The notes below the pieces were generated by a model. It searched no databases. It saw nothing but the letters and a program-made list of their open reading frames with translations, and was not told where the DNA came from. The position numbers and the translations under genes were made by a program. Positions 1 to 5,778 of a stretch of DNA of 12,235 nt are shown here, one piece after another (position 1 is the first letter of the stretch; every line of letters begins with the position of its first letter). Source of the DNA: Chitinophagaceae bacterium (GTDB lineage Bacteria > Bacteroidota > Bacteroidia > Chitinophagales > Chitinophagaceae); NCBI GenBank assembly GCA_947378615.1, contig CANCKV010000036.1, positions 1 through 12,235 on the forward strand. The letters are read 5' to 3'.

Positions 1-1
1 G

Positions 2-256
2 AAAGATACGGGTGGTTCAAGAAATGGAAAAATAGTATTAGCTCATCAGAATTTTATTCAAGATGCTGATTTTGGAAACGGATTCACAGTAAAATTATAT
101 GAAAGCAAAAAAGCTGTATCAGAAGAGGGGTGGAAACACCTATCAATAACTTTAAAGCCACAAACAAATAATCCAGATTATGAAGATTTGATTCTAGAAG
201 AAGATGAATTGACTGATTTAAAGATTGAGGGTATATTCGTAGAAGTCTTGAAATAA
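2..256 (+). CDS. C-terminal end of a protein with an S24/LexA-like peptidase domain (5' end outside the window)
   Basis: The frame opens at base 2 and gives 84 residues before TAA. It reads like the second half of the LexA/UmuD-type S24 fold: a GKIVLAHQ strand (residues 9-16), then GFTVKLYES (27-35), in which K31 sits where the catalytic Lys of the Ser-Lys dyad lies (compare TVKRL of LexA). A LKP segment and the closing strand IEGIFVEVL follow. The Ser half of the dyad lies upstream of the window. S24 domains occur in SOS repressors, phage repressors and at the C-terminus of some helicase-type defence proteins, and the HNH nuclease gene 85 bp downstream favours the last, by inference. A weak hairpin (CGGTTT/AAACCG, about 286-319) lies in the gap. 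The domain call is fairly secure; the full protein is unknown. Confidence 0.6.
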   Translation, partial: KDTGGSRNGKIVLAHQNFIQDADFGNGFTVKLYESKKAVSEEGWKHLSITLKPQTNNPDYEDLILEEDELTDLKIEGIFVEVLK

Positions 257-341
257 TATAAAATGATAGATGATTGCCTAAATGGATATTCCGGTTTGGC
301 AATAGTCAAAAACCGATATTAAACACATTTAGAACATAAAA

Positions 342-1124
342 ATGGCTAGTAAAAATTTATGGACAAAAGAAGAATTAATTCTTGCCTTTAACTTATATCT
401 CAAACTTCCTTTTGGGAAGATGCATAGTAGAAATCAGGATATAATTCATTTGGCTAATACAATAGGAAGAACACCAAATTCCATTGCTTTGCGTTTGGTA
501 AACTTTGCTGCAATTGACCCCTACCATCAAGCTAGAGGTGTGAAAGGAATGGCAGGAGGTGCAAAACAATGTCAGCCGATATGGGATGAGTTTGTTCAAA
601 ATAAGGAAGGATTGATTTTTGAAAGTGAAAGGATATTAGCAACTAAAGAAAATCAGACTATTGAAACAAAATATAAAGACATCTTACTAGACCTTACCAA
701 CTTTAAAGGCGAGGAAAAGATAAGAGAAGTAAAAACGAGGGTTAACCAAAGTGTATTCAGACAAATTGTTGTTGGAAATTACTCAAGCAGATGTGCAATA
801 ACAGGAATTGATATTCCAGAATTGTTGTTGGCAAGTCATATAATACCGTGGTCAAAGAATGAAAATGAAAGATTGAATCCAGAGAATGGCATTTGTCTAT
901 CTGCACTATATGATAGAGCGTTTGATAAAGGATTGATTGGAATAAATTTAAACCTAGAAATCATCTTATCCAGTGATTTAAAGAAGAAACATAAGGAATC
1001 CTATTATTCAAAACATTTTGAAGGATTAGAGAAAAAGAAAATAACACTGCCCGAAAGATATTTGCCCAAAAAAGAGTTTTTAGAATATAATTTGGATGAG
1101 ATATTTGGGAAGAGAAATGGTTAA
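342..1124 (+). CDS. HNH endonuclease (HNH_2 type), probable restriction/defence nuclease
   Basis: A 260-aa protein. Residues about 135-200 carry an HNH_2-type beta-beta-alpha metal core: CAITG at 151, ASHIIPW with H166 as the likely general base, and NPENGICLSALYDRAFDKG, with N182 and the D191/D195 region as the metal-binding end. Y190 stands where many HNH proteins have the last His; this YDRAFD form is, from memory, common in this subtype. The N-terminal part (1-80), starting WTKEELILAFNLY and including GRTPNSIALRLVNF, looks like a helix-turn-helix module that often precedes such HNH domains and probably binds DNA. The predicted role is metal-dependent cleavage of foreign or modified DNA in the cytoplasm. 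It follows the S24-domain gene on the same strand, so the two may form one defence operon. The start has no strong Shine-Dalgarno, usual in Bacteroidota. Confidence 0.82.
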   Translation: MASKNLWTKEELILAFNLYLKLPFGKMHSRNQDIIHLANTIGRTPNSIALRLVNFAAIDPYHQARGVKGMAGGAKQCQPIWDEFVQNKEGLIFESERILATKENQTIETKYKDILLDLTNFKGEEKIREVKTRVNQSVFRQIVVGNYSSRCAITGIDIPELLLASHIIPWSKNENERLNPENGICLSALYDRAFDKGLIGINLNLEIILSSDLKKKHKESYYSKHFEGLEKKKITLPERYLPKKEFLEYNLDEIFGKRNG

Positions 1125-1422
1125 GAATTTTTTGATTCTAATGATTGAAAAATTGTTGTAGTACCTACGGCACTCACTTTAATTTTATGCTTATTGCTAC
1201 CAATATTTCGTGCATAGTGGCACTTTGGGAGGCAGAAATTGGTGGTATCAAAACGCTAAAAGGGTTTCAAACCCCTTATAGCGGTAGAGAGTAAATCTGC
1301 TATTATTCATCATTAAAGGGCTTTTGCTTATTGATATGGTTATATTCACTTGAAATGGAGTAGGACAATAATTAGCTGTTGTATCCCGAAGATTGGTTTA
1401 AAAACTTTGAAAAAGCAGTATA
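1125..1422. other. Gap between HNH gene and 115-aa gene: dispersed-repeat material and a short relic frame
   Basis: No complete gene is visible. From about 1158 to 1235 runs a block with CCTACGGCACT and, about 45 bp on, ATATTTCGTGC followed by GTGGCAC, near-complementary ends of a type I associate with scattered intergenic repeats in Bacteroidota. It is followed by the palindrome at 1254-1283. At 1376-1423 a 15-codon open stretch (LLYPEDWFKNFEKAV) ends in a TAA that overlaps the ATG of the next gene as TAATG. It may be the tail of a decayed upstream gene. Confidence 0.4.
1254..1283. repeat. 30-bp imperfect palindrome (REP-like hairpin)
   Basis: The outer arms CGCTA and TAGCG pair. The inner arms AAGGGTTT and AAACCCCTT pair around a single C, apart from one extra C. 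The hairpin lies downstream of the HNH gene and could protect or end its transcript, but no T-run follows. The core, AGGGTTT next to AAACCC, recalls repeat elements found between Bacteroidota genes; I know this from general familiarity, not from a search. Confidence 0.5.
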
Positions 1423-1770
1423 ATGGATATTGAAAACATCACCGAGGAAGAATTTGATAACTATTTTAAACGGGAAAAAAATCACATTGACAAGAATGCA
1501 TCTTTTGATGGCTGTATGTATGAGACTTATGGAGAGGAATTAGCCTATGTATTTGAAATGAGTAAAAAGAATCGGGTAGTAACGATTATTGAAGGTGATC
1601 ACGGAGATGAGTACGTAGAAACTTATATTAATCCTATGGGGGTTGAAATAAAAGAAATGATTTCAAATGCTAATCTCTATTATGCAAGTGGTTTTCATTC
1701 TATAAATCGACTTGGTTATTTTGTATTAGATAAGCCCTATCAATACGAATTTGAAGTGAAAGTTGATTAG
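1423..1770 (+). CDS. Conserved-looking protein of unknown function, 115 aa
   Basis: A small acidic soluble protein with no signal peptide or membrane segment. After an acidic N-terminus (ITEEEFDNYF) come alternating strands: ELAYVFEMSKKNRVVTIIEGD (about 39-59), YVETYINPMG, and SGFHSINRLGYFVLDKPY (89-106). The SGFHxxNRxGYF pattern is one I have seen in unannotated Bacteroidota proteins but cannot name. The start codon overlaps the TAA of a 15-codon relic frame (TAATG), the arrangement expected when an immunity or partner gene follows a longer gene whose body has been lost; that is speculation. The last 17 codons are repeated, diverged, at 3730-3783. Function is not assigned. Confidence 0.65.
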   Translation: MDIENITEEEFDNYFKREKNHIDKNASFDGCMYETYGEELAYVFEMSKKNRVVTIIEGDHGDEYVETYINPMGVEIKEMISNANLYYASGFHSINRLGYFVLDKPYQYEFEVKVD

Positions 1771-1908
1771 AATTTCACCAAATCGCTACAACCTCCGCTT
1801 GCAAGTAACATTCGAAAATGTATATCATCGACTTTTTCCTTTAGACAAGTATCTTTTAATTGTTGTAGATAGGTTATCAATATATCGTGTACCATAAAGT
1901 GAGTAATG
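1717..1908. repeat. Segmental duplication, copy A
   Basis: This stretch covers the last 17 codons of the 115-aa gene plus about 135 bp downstream and is clearly homologous to 3730-3924 in the same orientation. Shared landmarks are TATCAATACGAATTTGAAG, CCTCCGCTTGCAAGTAA, ATTCGAAAATGTA and CAATTGTTGTAGA versus TAATTGTTGTAGA. On the minus strand it encodes a 42-residue frame starting MVHDILITYLQQLKD and ending in GGCSDLVKF, which matches copy B until a 1-nt difference near the tail. The YhcG nuclease gene lies between the copies. Confidence 0.8.
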
Positions 1909-2235
1909 TATGGGAAATGTGAATTGATTTGGTTTCATACTAAATCAATATTGTTTTTACAATTTACAAATCACTAAATTCGCTTCGATTAATTTACAAT
2001 CATTATTATGTAATTATTATGCAGACAATAACAATAGATATAATTAATGAAAAAGCATTAAGGCTTTTAAAGAACCTTGAGCTTTTGCAATTGATACTTC
2101 TACTACTAGCAACTTATCTAGCACAGGAATAATTGACTTTAAGATACTGCTTAAAATCAGCGTTTTAATTAGTACAATAATATTTTCACTCCCAACATTT
2201 GGTGCAGTAGTTAACAATAGTCAAAATGAATTGAA
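1771..2235. other. Gap before the YhcG nuclease: duplication copy A, antitoxin relic, open frame ending at the next start
   Basis: Beyond the duplicated segment (to about 1908) lies AT-rich DNA with the antitoxin-like relic at 2019-2132. After it, a start-less open frame (2081-2239) encodes a hydrophobic stretch (KILLKISVLISTIIFSLPTFGAVV) and stops in a TGA overlapping the ATG of the YhcG gene as ATGA. I see no complete gene and no clear promoter here. Confidence 0.4.
2019..2132 (+). pseudogene. Relic of a small antitoxin-like gene, 37 codons
   Basis: The frame starts ATG CAG ACA ATA ACA ATA and encodes MQTITIDIINEKALRLLKNLE before running into a leucine-rich tail (LLQLILLLLATYLAQE) and TAA. 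The first 25 residues fit a short Bacteroidota family that begins M(Q/K)TITI, then INEKAL.LLK.LE, and normally continues to about 60-90 residues, often next to a PIN or RelE-type toxin gene; this is from memory. Here it breaks off early and no toxin gene follows, so it is probably a truncated antitoxin. It lies 103 bp before the YhcG nuclease gene on the same strand. A short intact protein cannot be excluded. Confidence 0.35.
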
Positions 2236-3261
2236 ATGAGTAGTAAGATGAATCAACTAGAGAATAAAGAATACTTACAAACACTCATTTCATTGAAAGA
2301 GCGGATTTTACAGGCACAATACAATAGCTATAGTGCGGTAAATTCGGAAATGATATTAGCCTATTTGGATATTGGTAAAACAATAGCTGAGAAAACAAAG
2401 AGCGGTTGGGGAACCTCAGTAATTCAACAACTTTCCGTTGATTTACAAGCCGAATTTGTTGGAGTTAAAGGATTTTCTGAAAGGAATCTACGTTTAATGC
2501 GTTTTGTTTACGAAGAAATTTCAGAAAATGTAATTTGGCAACAGCTTGTTGCCAAATTACATTGGGGTCATACTGTTATGATATTCAGCAAGATTAAAGA
2601 CAAAACTGAAAGAACCTTTTATTTGCAAAAAACAAAAGCAGAAGCTTGGAGTCGGAGTATCTTAGAAGAGAAAATTAAAATTGACCTCTTTTCAAACTAC
2701 CAAAACTTTCAGCATAATTTTGAACAATCGTTAACTACACAAGAAATAACAAACTACACCTTGCAATTTAAAGATGAATACGATTTGTCTTTTTTAAACC
2801 TCTCAGACCATCATAGCGAGAAGCAACTAGAAAATTCAATAGTTAATAATATTACCAAAATGCTTGGACAGTTTGGTACTGACTTTGCCTTTATGGGACA
2901 ACAATTTCGGTTAGAATTTGACGATAAGGAATATTTTATTGATTTGTTGTTTTATCATCGTAAACTAAAATCAATGATTGCCATAGAATTGAAAGTAAAT
3001 GAGTTTAAACCCGAATACAGTCAACAGCTTAATTGGTATTTGCATTTATTGGATAAAACCATAAAATATCCCGAAGATAACCTTAGCATTGGCATCCTTT
3101 TGTGTAAGACAAAAAGCCACCTAACTGTAGAATATGCATTGGAGATGGCAAACAAACCGATGGGTGTGGCTACCTATAGTTACTCCGAATTGCCCATAGA
3201 AATAGCAGCAAGTTTGCCAAACGAAGAACAGTTTATCAGAATATTTGGTACCGAAGAATGA
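2236..3261 (+). CDS. YhcG/DUF1016-family PD-(D/E)xK nuclease
   Basis: A 341-aa protein of about the normal family length. Residues 10-150 form the helical DUF1016 N-terminal domain, recognisable by IGKTIAEKTKSGWGTSVIQQLSVDL, GFSERNLRLMRFVYEE, WGHTVMIFSKIKD and KAEAWSRSILEEKI. Residues 195-325 form the nuclease: E199 (QLENSIV), D236 in YFIDLLFYHR, and E251/K253 in AIELK, completing the metal-binding PD-(D/E)xK set, with Q264 in the YSQQLNWYL helix. YhcG proteins are linked to mobile DNA and restriction-type loci and are thought to cut DNA; their physiological role is not settled. The first ATG (2236) overlaps an upstream TGA, and a second ATG at 2248 is a possible alternative start. It stands alone between the two copies of a segmental duplication, suggesting arrival or retention by recombination. 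Confidence 0.88.
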   Translation: MSSKMNQLENKEYLQTLISLKERILQAQYNSYSAVNSEMILAYLDIGKTIAEKTKSGWGTSVIQQLSVDLQAEFVGVKGFSERNLRLMRFVYEEISENVIWQQLVAKLHWGHTVMIFSKIKDKTERTFYLQKTKAEAWSRSILEEKIKIDLFSNYQNFQHNFEQSLTTQEITNYTLQFKDEYDLSFLNLSDHHSEKQLENSIVNNITKMLGQFGTDFAFMGQQFRLEFDDKEYFIDLLFYHRKLKSMIAIELKVNEFKPEYSQQLNWYLHLLDKTIKYPEDNLSIGILLCKTKSHLTVEYALEMANKPMGVATYSYSELPIEIAASLPNEEQFIRIFGTEE

Positions 3262-3548
3262 GATGAAAATCATGAAAATGAAAAAGAAATAGCGAGAAAA
3301 TGTGTTTTAAGCGTTAAAGGCGGATATTCACTTCAACGTGACAATTAAATACCAACATTTACAATTAGTGTAATAATTAGGCTTCAAATAATTTACAAAC
3401 ATCATTAAGGAACAGAAAAAAAATAATTTGAACAACTTTCAAATACTAAAGAAGATTATATAAAAAGTATAAACGAATATTTTGAAATAAAGAGGTAACT
3501 GCTTGTGTTTTTATAACTTTTAGAAAATAAAAAGTAAAAGATATTTTT

Positions 3549-3645
3549 CCAACACAAAGACACAAAGACGCTAAGAAGCACAAAGAAAAAAGAAACTTAA
3601 ACTTGACTTAGTGCCTTTGAGTCTTTCTGTCTTCGTGTTAGAGAA
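3549..3645. repeat. Dispersed ACAAAG/CACTAAG inverted-repeat element
   Basis: The left arm (AACACAAAGACACAAAGACG, then CTAAGAAGCACAAAG) and the reverse complement of the right arm (AACACGAAGACAGAAAGACTC, then AAAGGCACTAAG) are close imperfect matches and would fold into a long hairpin. Such arms are typical intergenic repeats in Bacteroidota. Related arms occur in this window at 4634-4769 and about 7676-7833. Confidence 0.6.
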
Positions 3646-3729
3646 ATAAAAAAGAGTTTATTTTATAATAATTATAAAAAATAAGAATAAGCTTATATCT
3701 TAACATTAATAAACACCTTATTGAAAAGA

Positions 3730-3924
3730 TATTTTGTGTTAGATATGCTATATCAATACGAATTTGAAGTGAAAGTTGATTAGGATTTCACCTAAGTTGC
3801 TACAGCCTCCGCTTGCAAGTAATATTCGAAAATGTACATCATCGCCTTTTTCCTTTGAATAAGTATCCTTCAATTGTTGTAGAGAAGTAATCAAGGTATC
3901 ATGTTCTATAAGGGGTGTAAAGTA
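3730..3924. repeat. Segmental duplication, copy B
   Basis: A diverged direct copy of 1717-1908. It keeps a 17-codon C-terminal fragment of the 115-aa protein (YFVLDMLYQYEFEVKVD then TAG at 3781-3783), with no upstream gene body, and then the downstream segment. Differences on the minus-strand frame are spread over all codon positions, with several silent third-position changes (for example TTA/TTG, AAA/AAG, ACC/ACT). Confidence 0.8.
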
Positions 3925-4005
3925 TGTGTATAGGTAGTAGAGGGAATGTTGCTCGAAGTATTGTAGAAAAGTTGGAGGTAGGCTATAATTACCAAATTCG
4001 ATTGG
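3748..4005 (-). pseudogene. Minus-strand protein remnant, 85 codons, no start codon
   Basis: An open frame runs from just after a TAG near 4008 down to a TAG at 3748-3750 with no Met. It reads PIEFGNYSLPPTFLQYF, then EQHSLYYLYTYFTPLIEHD, then TLITSLQQLKD, YSKEKGDDVHFRILLASGG and CSNLGEIL. The composition is protein-like (aromatic-rich, then amphipathic helices), and the part after IEHD is conserved in duplication copy A, with silent changes. It begins inside the 3' end of the PIN toxin gene in another frame. I read it as the C-terminal end of a lost gene that was present before the duplication; I cannot name the family. The shared conservation could also simply reflect recent common ancestry. 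Confidence 0.35.
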
Positions 4006-4378
4006 CTAAATAATCATCAAAAGCAATATCCGAACCAAGAATTGGGTAATCGGTACATTGACTTTGTGCTATAATTAAACGATCAAACGGGTCTTTATGA
4101 TGATTCTCCATAGTTGCAACCCTATATAGATGAGCTAATAAAATGGGTAATACTCTAAATTGAAGTCTAACACAATTCTCTTTAATAAAATTTTCTATGG
4201 TATAATTACCTATACTTAATTTGTTGAGATTGATTTTGATACTTATTTCCCAAATGGAAACAGCACTGATAAATATCTTACCGCCGTTGTTTAAAATAAT
4301 ATCTGTGGCAACTTGACTTATTTTTTCGGGGCTAGCGGCTGCCCATAATAATGTGTGCGTGTCGAGTAAATATTTCAC
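3989..4378 (-). CDS. PIN-domain ribonuclease toxin (VapC-like)
   Basis: A 129-aa protein with a complete PIN fold. D6 lies in YLLDTHTLLWAA, E44 in SAVSIWEISIK, D96/D99 in HHKDPFDRLIIAQ and D117 in LGSDIAFDDYL; these are the acidic residues that bind Mg2+/Mn2+ in VapC toxins, which cut RNA (tRNA or rRNA in studied members). The length is normal for the family. The start is a GTG at 4378, supported by the fit to the family N-terminus and by the 4-nt GTGA overlap with the upstream gene, typical of translationally coupled toxin-antitoxin pairs. Its 3' end lies against the remnant in duplication copy B. A plasmid- or island-stabilising role fits the accessory surroundings. Confidence 0.88.
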   Translation of the reverse strand: MKYLLDTHTLLWAAASPEKISQVATDIILNNGGKIFISAVSIWEISIKINLNKLSIGNYTIENFIKENCVRLQFRVLPILLAHLYRVATMENHHKDPFDRLIIAQSQCTDYPILGSDIAFDDYLANRIW

Positions 4379-4566
4379 AGGCCTTTAGGAGCTTTCTCCA
4401 ATTTAGTATCCACAATTTCCATTTGACTAACGATATCGTCTTCAATCCTTACAAACTCTCTAGCCCATCCTAACTGAATCTCATTTTTATCCTTACTTTT
4501 AGTAATTAGGTTAAAGGTTTTTGTATCAATATTCGTTTCTGTTTTATTAACTATAATTCCCATCAT
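4375..4566 (-). CDS. Probable antitoxin partner of the PIN toxin, 63 aa
   Basis: A short protein placed directly upstream of the PIN toxin and overlapping it by 4 nt (its TGA is inside GTGA). No standard antitoxin fold (AbrB, RHH, Phd, DUF2281) is obvious. It has a hydrophobic start (MMGIIVNKTETNI), a central GWAREFVRIEDDI segment and a charged tail (VDTKLEKAPKGL) that could wrap the toxin. The assignment therefore rests on position, size and the acidic, likely flexible make-up. Two adjacent ATG codons exist (4566 and 4563); which is used is unclear. The TAGATTTG -7 element only 12 bp upstream would give a very short leader. Confidence 0.6.
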   Translation of the reverse strand: MMGIIVNKTETNIDTKTFNLITKSKDKNEIQLGWAREFVRIEDDIVSQMEIVDTKLEKAPKGL

Positions 4567-4578
4567 TTTTAATTTTTA

Positions 4579-4586
4579 CAAATCTA
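4579..4586 (-). promoter_or_regulatory. Candidate Bacteroidota -7 element (TAGATTTG) for the toxin-antitoxin pair
   Basis: An exact TAnnTTTG match on the minus strand, ending 12 bp before the antitoxin ATG. I see no convincing TTTG -33 box at the right distance, and the implied leader is only a few nucleotides. Confidence 0.35.
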
Positions 4587-4633
4587 TACATTTGAAGCTA
4601 GTATAATTGTTTTATTTCGTTACTACTCAAGTA

Positions 4634-4769
4634 TTTTTACCACTAGGGACACAAGGTTTTGAACAAAGAAACACAAGGAAAAACATACTTTTTATATTTT
4701 TACCTGTCTCTTGTTTTAAAAGAAGTCCTAGTGTTCCTTGTTTTTTCTTCGTTATCCTTGTGGTAAAAA
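4634..4769. repeat. Inverted-repeat element with ACACAAGG arms
   Basis: A perfect 10-bp terminal pair (TTTTTACCAC at 4634-4643 and GTGGTAAAAA at 4760-4769) encloses arms of related ACAAGG-rich sequence: CACAAGG and ACACAAGGAA on the left, CCTAGTGTTCCTTG and ATCCTTG on the right. It belongs to the same general class of Bacteroidota intergenic repeats as the element at 3549-3645. Confidence 0.6.
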
Positions 4770-5043
4770 CCTCATGATTAGTAACAAAATATCTTTTGTT
4801 GTACCAAAATCCTTCCATGCTTTTCGAGTTGCAACTTTCCCGTAATTCTGAATTTTATAAACCTGTAGATTTCGATTTAATCACAAAGAAAAATTAAGCA
4901 GGACTCTGTTTCCTATTTATACACCTTTTTTGCCAAGGATAGTGTCTTCACGAAACTTGAATTAATTGGTAATGAATTAGTGCATTACAAGTGTTCTGTG
5001 AGGACAGGAACAACGGCAGCAAAAAAATCATTCACTCCGAAAA

Positions 5044-5077
5044 CTTGCATTCACGATTATAAAAATGTGTAGTATTG
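5044..5077 (+). promoter_or_regulatory. Possible promoter of the envelope cluster
   Basis: CTTG (5044-5047) followed 22 bp later by TAGTATTG (5070-5077) approximates the Bacteroidota pattern TTTG, about 20 bp, TAnnTTTG, with one mismatch in each box. It lies about 40 bp upstream of the first gene of the cluster. It is a weak match and the only one seen in the right place. Confidence 0.25.
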
Positions 5078-5116
5078 CATCTAAGACATGCATTCGCCAA
5101 TTAATAAAATTAAAAA

Positions 5117-5698
5117 ATGAAAAATCATTTAAACGTAGGATTAACTATTGGATTGATACTTTTTGTCACATCGGTTTTTGCTGATGTAATCATACCTAGA
5201 CGTATCGAGCAAGAACTAAGTTGGCCTTCACAAAGCGTAAAATTTTCAAACGTTTCATCTTTGGGAAAGTATGTACTCCATCTGCAGTTTAGGAATTTTA
5301 GGAATACTATTTATAAAGAAATTATTATAGCAAATGATACAACTTATTTTACTCCTGAACATGGCGGGGCTCCATCTCCACGGCTGCGATTTTTTGCTTT
5401 ATTAAATAAGAAAAGTACTGATACCATTGAAATAAACGCAACAGATATTGACTACCATTTTATTCCTATCAAAAATAATAAACTTCAATTTTCAAGAAAA
5501 CCCAAAAAGAGTTCCCTTTCAATTATGGGGGATTTTAATAACACAGATGTGGATAAAGGATATAAAATAGGTGCATTAAATGGAATGGATAAATTACTGT
5601 TAGGACTAAGTTTATCTGCTTTTACAAGCTTACTATTCTTATTCATTTACAATAAAAAGAAAGGTGCGCTAAATTTGAATCATATTCCTACCACATAA
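5117..5698 (+). CDS. Exported protein with C-terminal membrane anchor, unknown function (paralogue 1)
   Basis: A 193-aa protein. Residues 1-22 are a signal peptide (hydrophobic VGLTIGLILFVTSV, then FA, with cleavage likely before D23). No Cys follows, so it is not a lipoprotein. Residues about 40-125 form a beta-rich domain with VKFSNVSSLGKYVLHLQF, NDTTYFTPEHG, RFFALLNKKSTDTIEI and NNKLQF. A hydrophobic helix at 158-178 is followed by NKKK, which sets the topology: domain outside the inner membrane, short basic tail in the cytoplasm. The next gene encodes a clear paralogue; this copy has about 25 extra residues of linker before the helix. It heads a four-gene directional cluster. I cannot assign a function; a sensor or ligand-binding partner of the downstream membrane proteins is one guess. 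Confidence 0.75.
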   Translation: MKNHLNVGLTIGLILFVTSVFADVIIPRRIEQELSWPSQSVKFSNVSSLGKYVLHLQFRNFRNTIYKEIIIANDTTYFTPEHGGAPSPRLRFFALLNKKSTDTIEINATDIDYHFIPIKNNKLQFSRKPKKSSLSIMGDFNNTDVDKGYKIGALNGMDKLLLGLSLSAFTSLLFLFIYNKKKGALNLNHIPTT

Positions 5699-5714
5699 GC
5701 GTTCAATTAAAAAA

Positions 5715-5737
5715 ATTGATAATTATTATCTATCAAT
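5715..5737 (+). promoter_or_regulatory. Short inverted repeat between the two paralogues
   Basis: ATTGATA (5715-5721) and TATCAAT (5731-5737) are perfect 7-bp arms around a 9-nt loop in the 80-bp spacer. It could be a weak processing hairpin or a binding site. In DNA this AT-rich it may be chance. Confidence 0.2.
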
Positions 5738-5778
5738 ATTCAACTTAAAAGAACTATAATTAATTAAAAGAAATAGCG

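Larger units (their letters stand above)
3262..3988. other. Gene-poor gap: relic frames, ACAAAG repeat element and duplication copy B
   Basis: Just after the YhcG stop, the same frame continues open for 28 codons past the TGA (DENHENEKEIARKCVLSVKGGYSLQRDN). A 23-codon open stretch at 3427-3498 (ending EDYIKSINEYFEIKR) looks like the tail of some protein I cannot name. The ACAAAG inverted element occupies 3549-3645, and duplication copy B starts at about 3730. Most of the rest is plain AT-rich DNA. It reads as a graveyard of gene fragments. Confidence 0.4.
4567..5116. other. Divergent gap between the toxin-antitoxin pair and the envelope cluster
   Basis: This gap holds the promoter candidate for the toxin-antitoxin pair (4579-4586), a hairpin-forming repeat (4634-4769), and about 300 bp of unremarkable DNA up to the envelope cluster. 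A stretch near 5000-5030 reads on the minus strand as FFAAVVPVLTEHL then stop, perhaps a gene scrap, too short to name. A possible promoter for the cluster lies at 5044-5077. No complete gene is seen. Confidence 0.4.

Noticed and set aside
84..302. A minus-strand frame opposite the S24-domain tail
   Set aside because: It lies opposite a well-supported frame and has no family resemblance.
3427..3498. A 23-codon stretch ending EDYIKSINEYFEIKR
   Set aside because: It looks like a protein tail but is too short to assign to any family. Noted as possible debris only.
4627..4818. A 63-codon minus-strand open frame
   Set aside because: It runs through the inverted-repeat element at 4634-4769 and has no protein-like conservation or motif.
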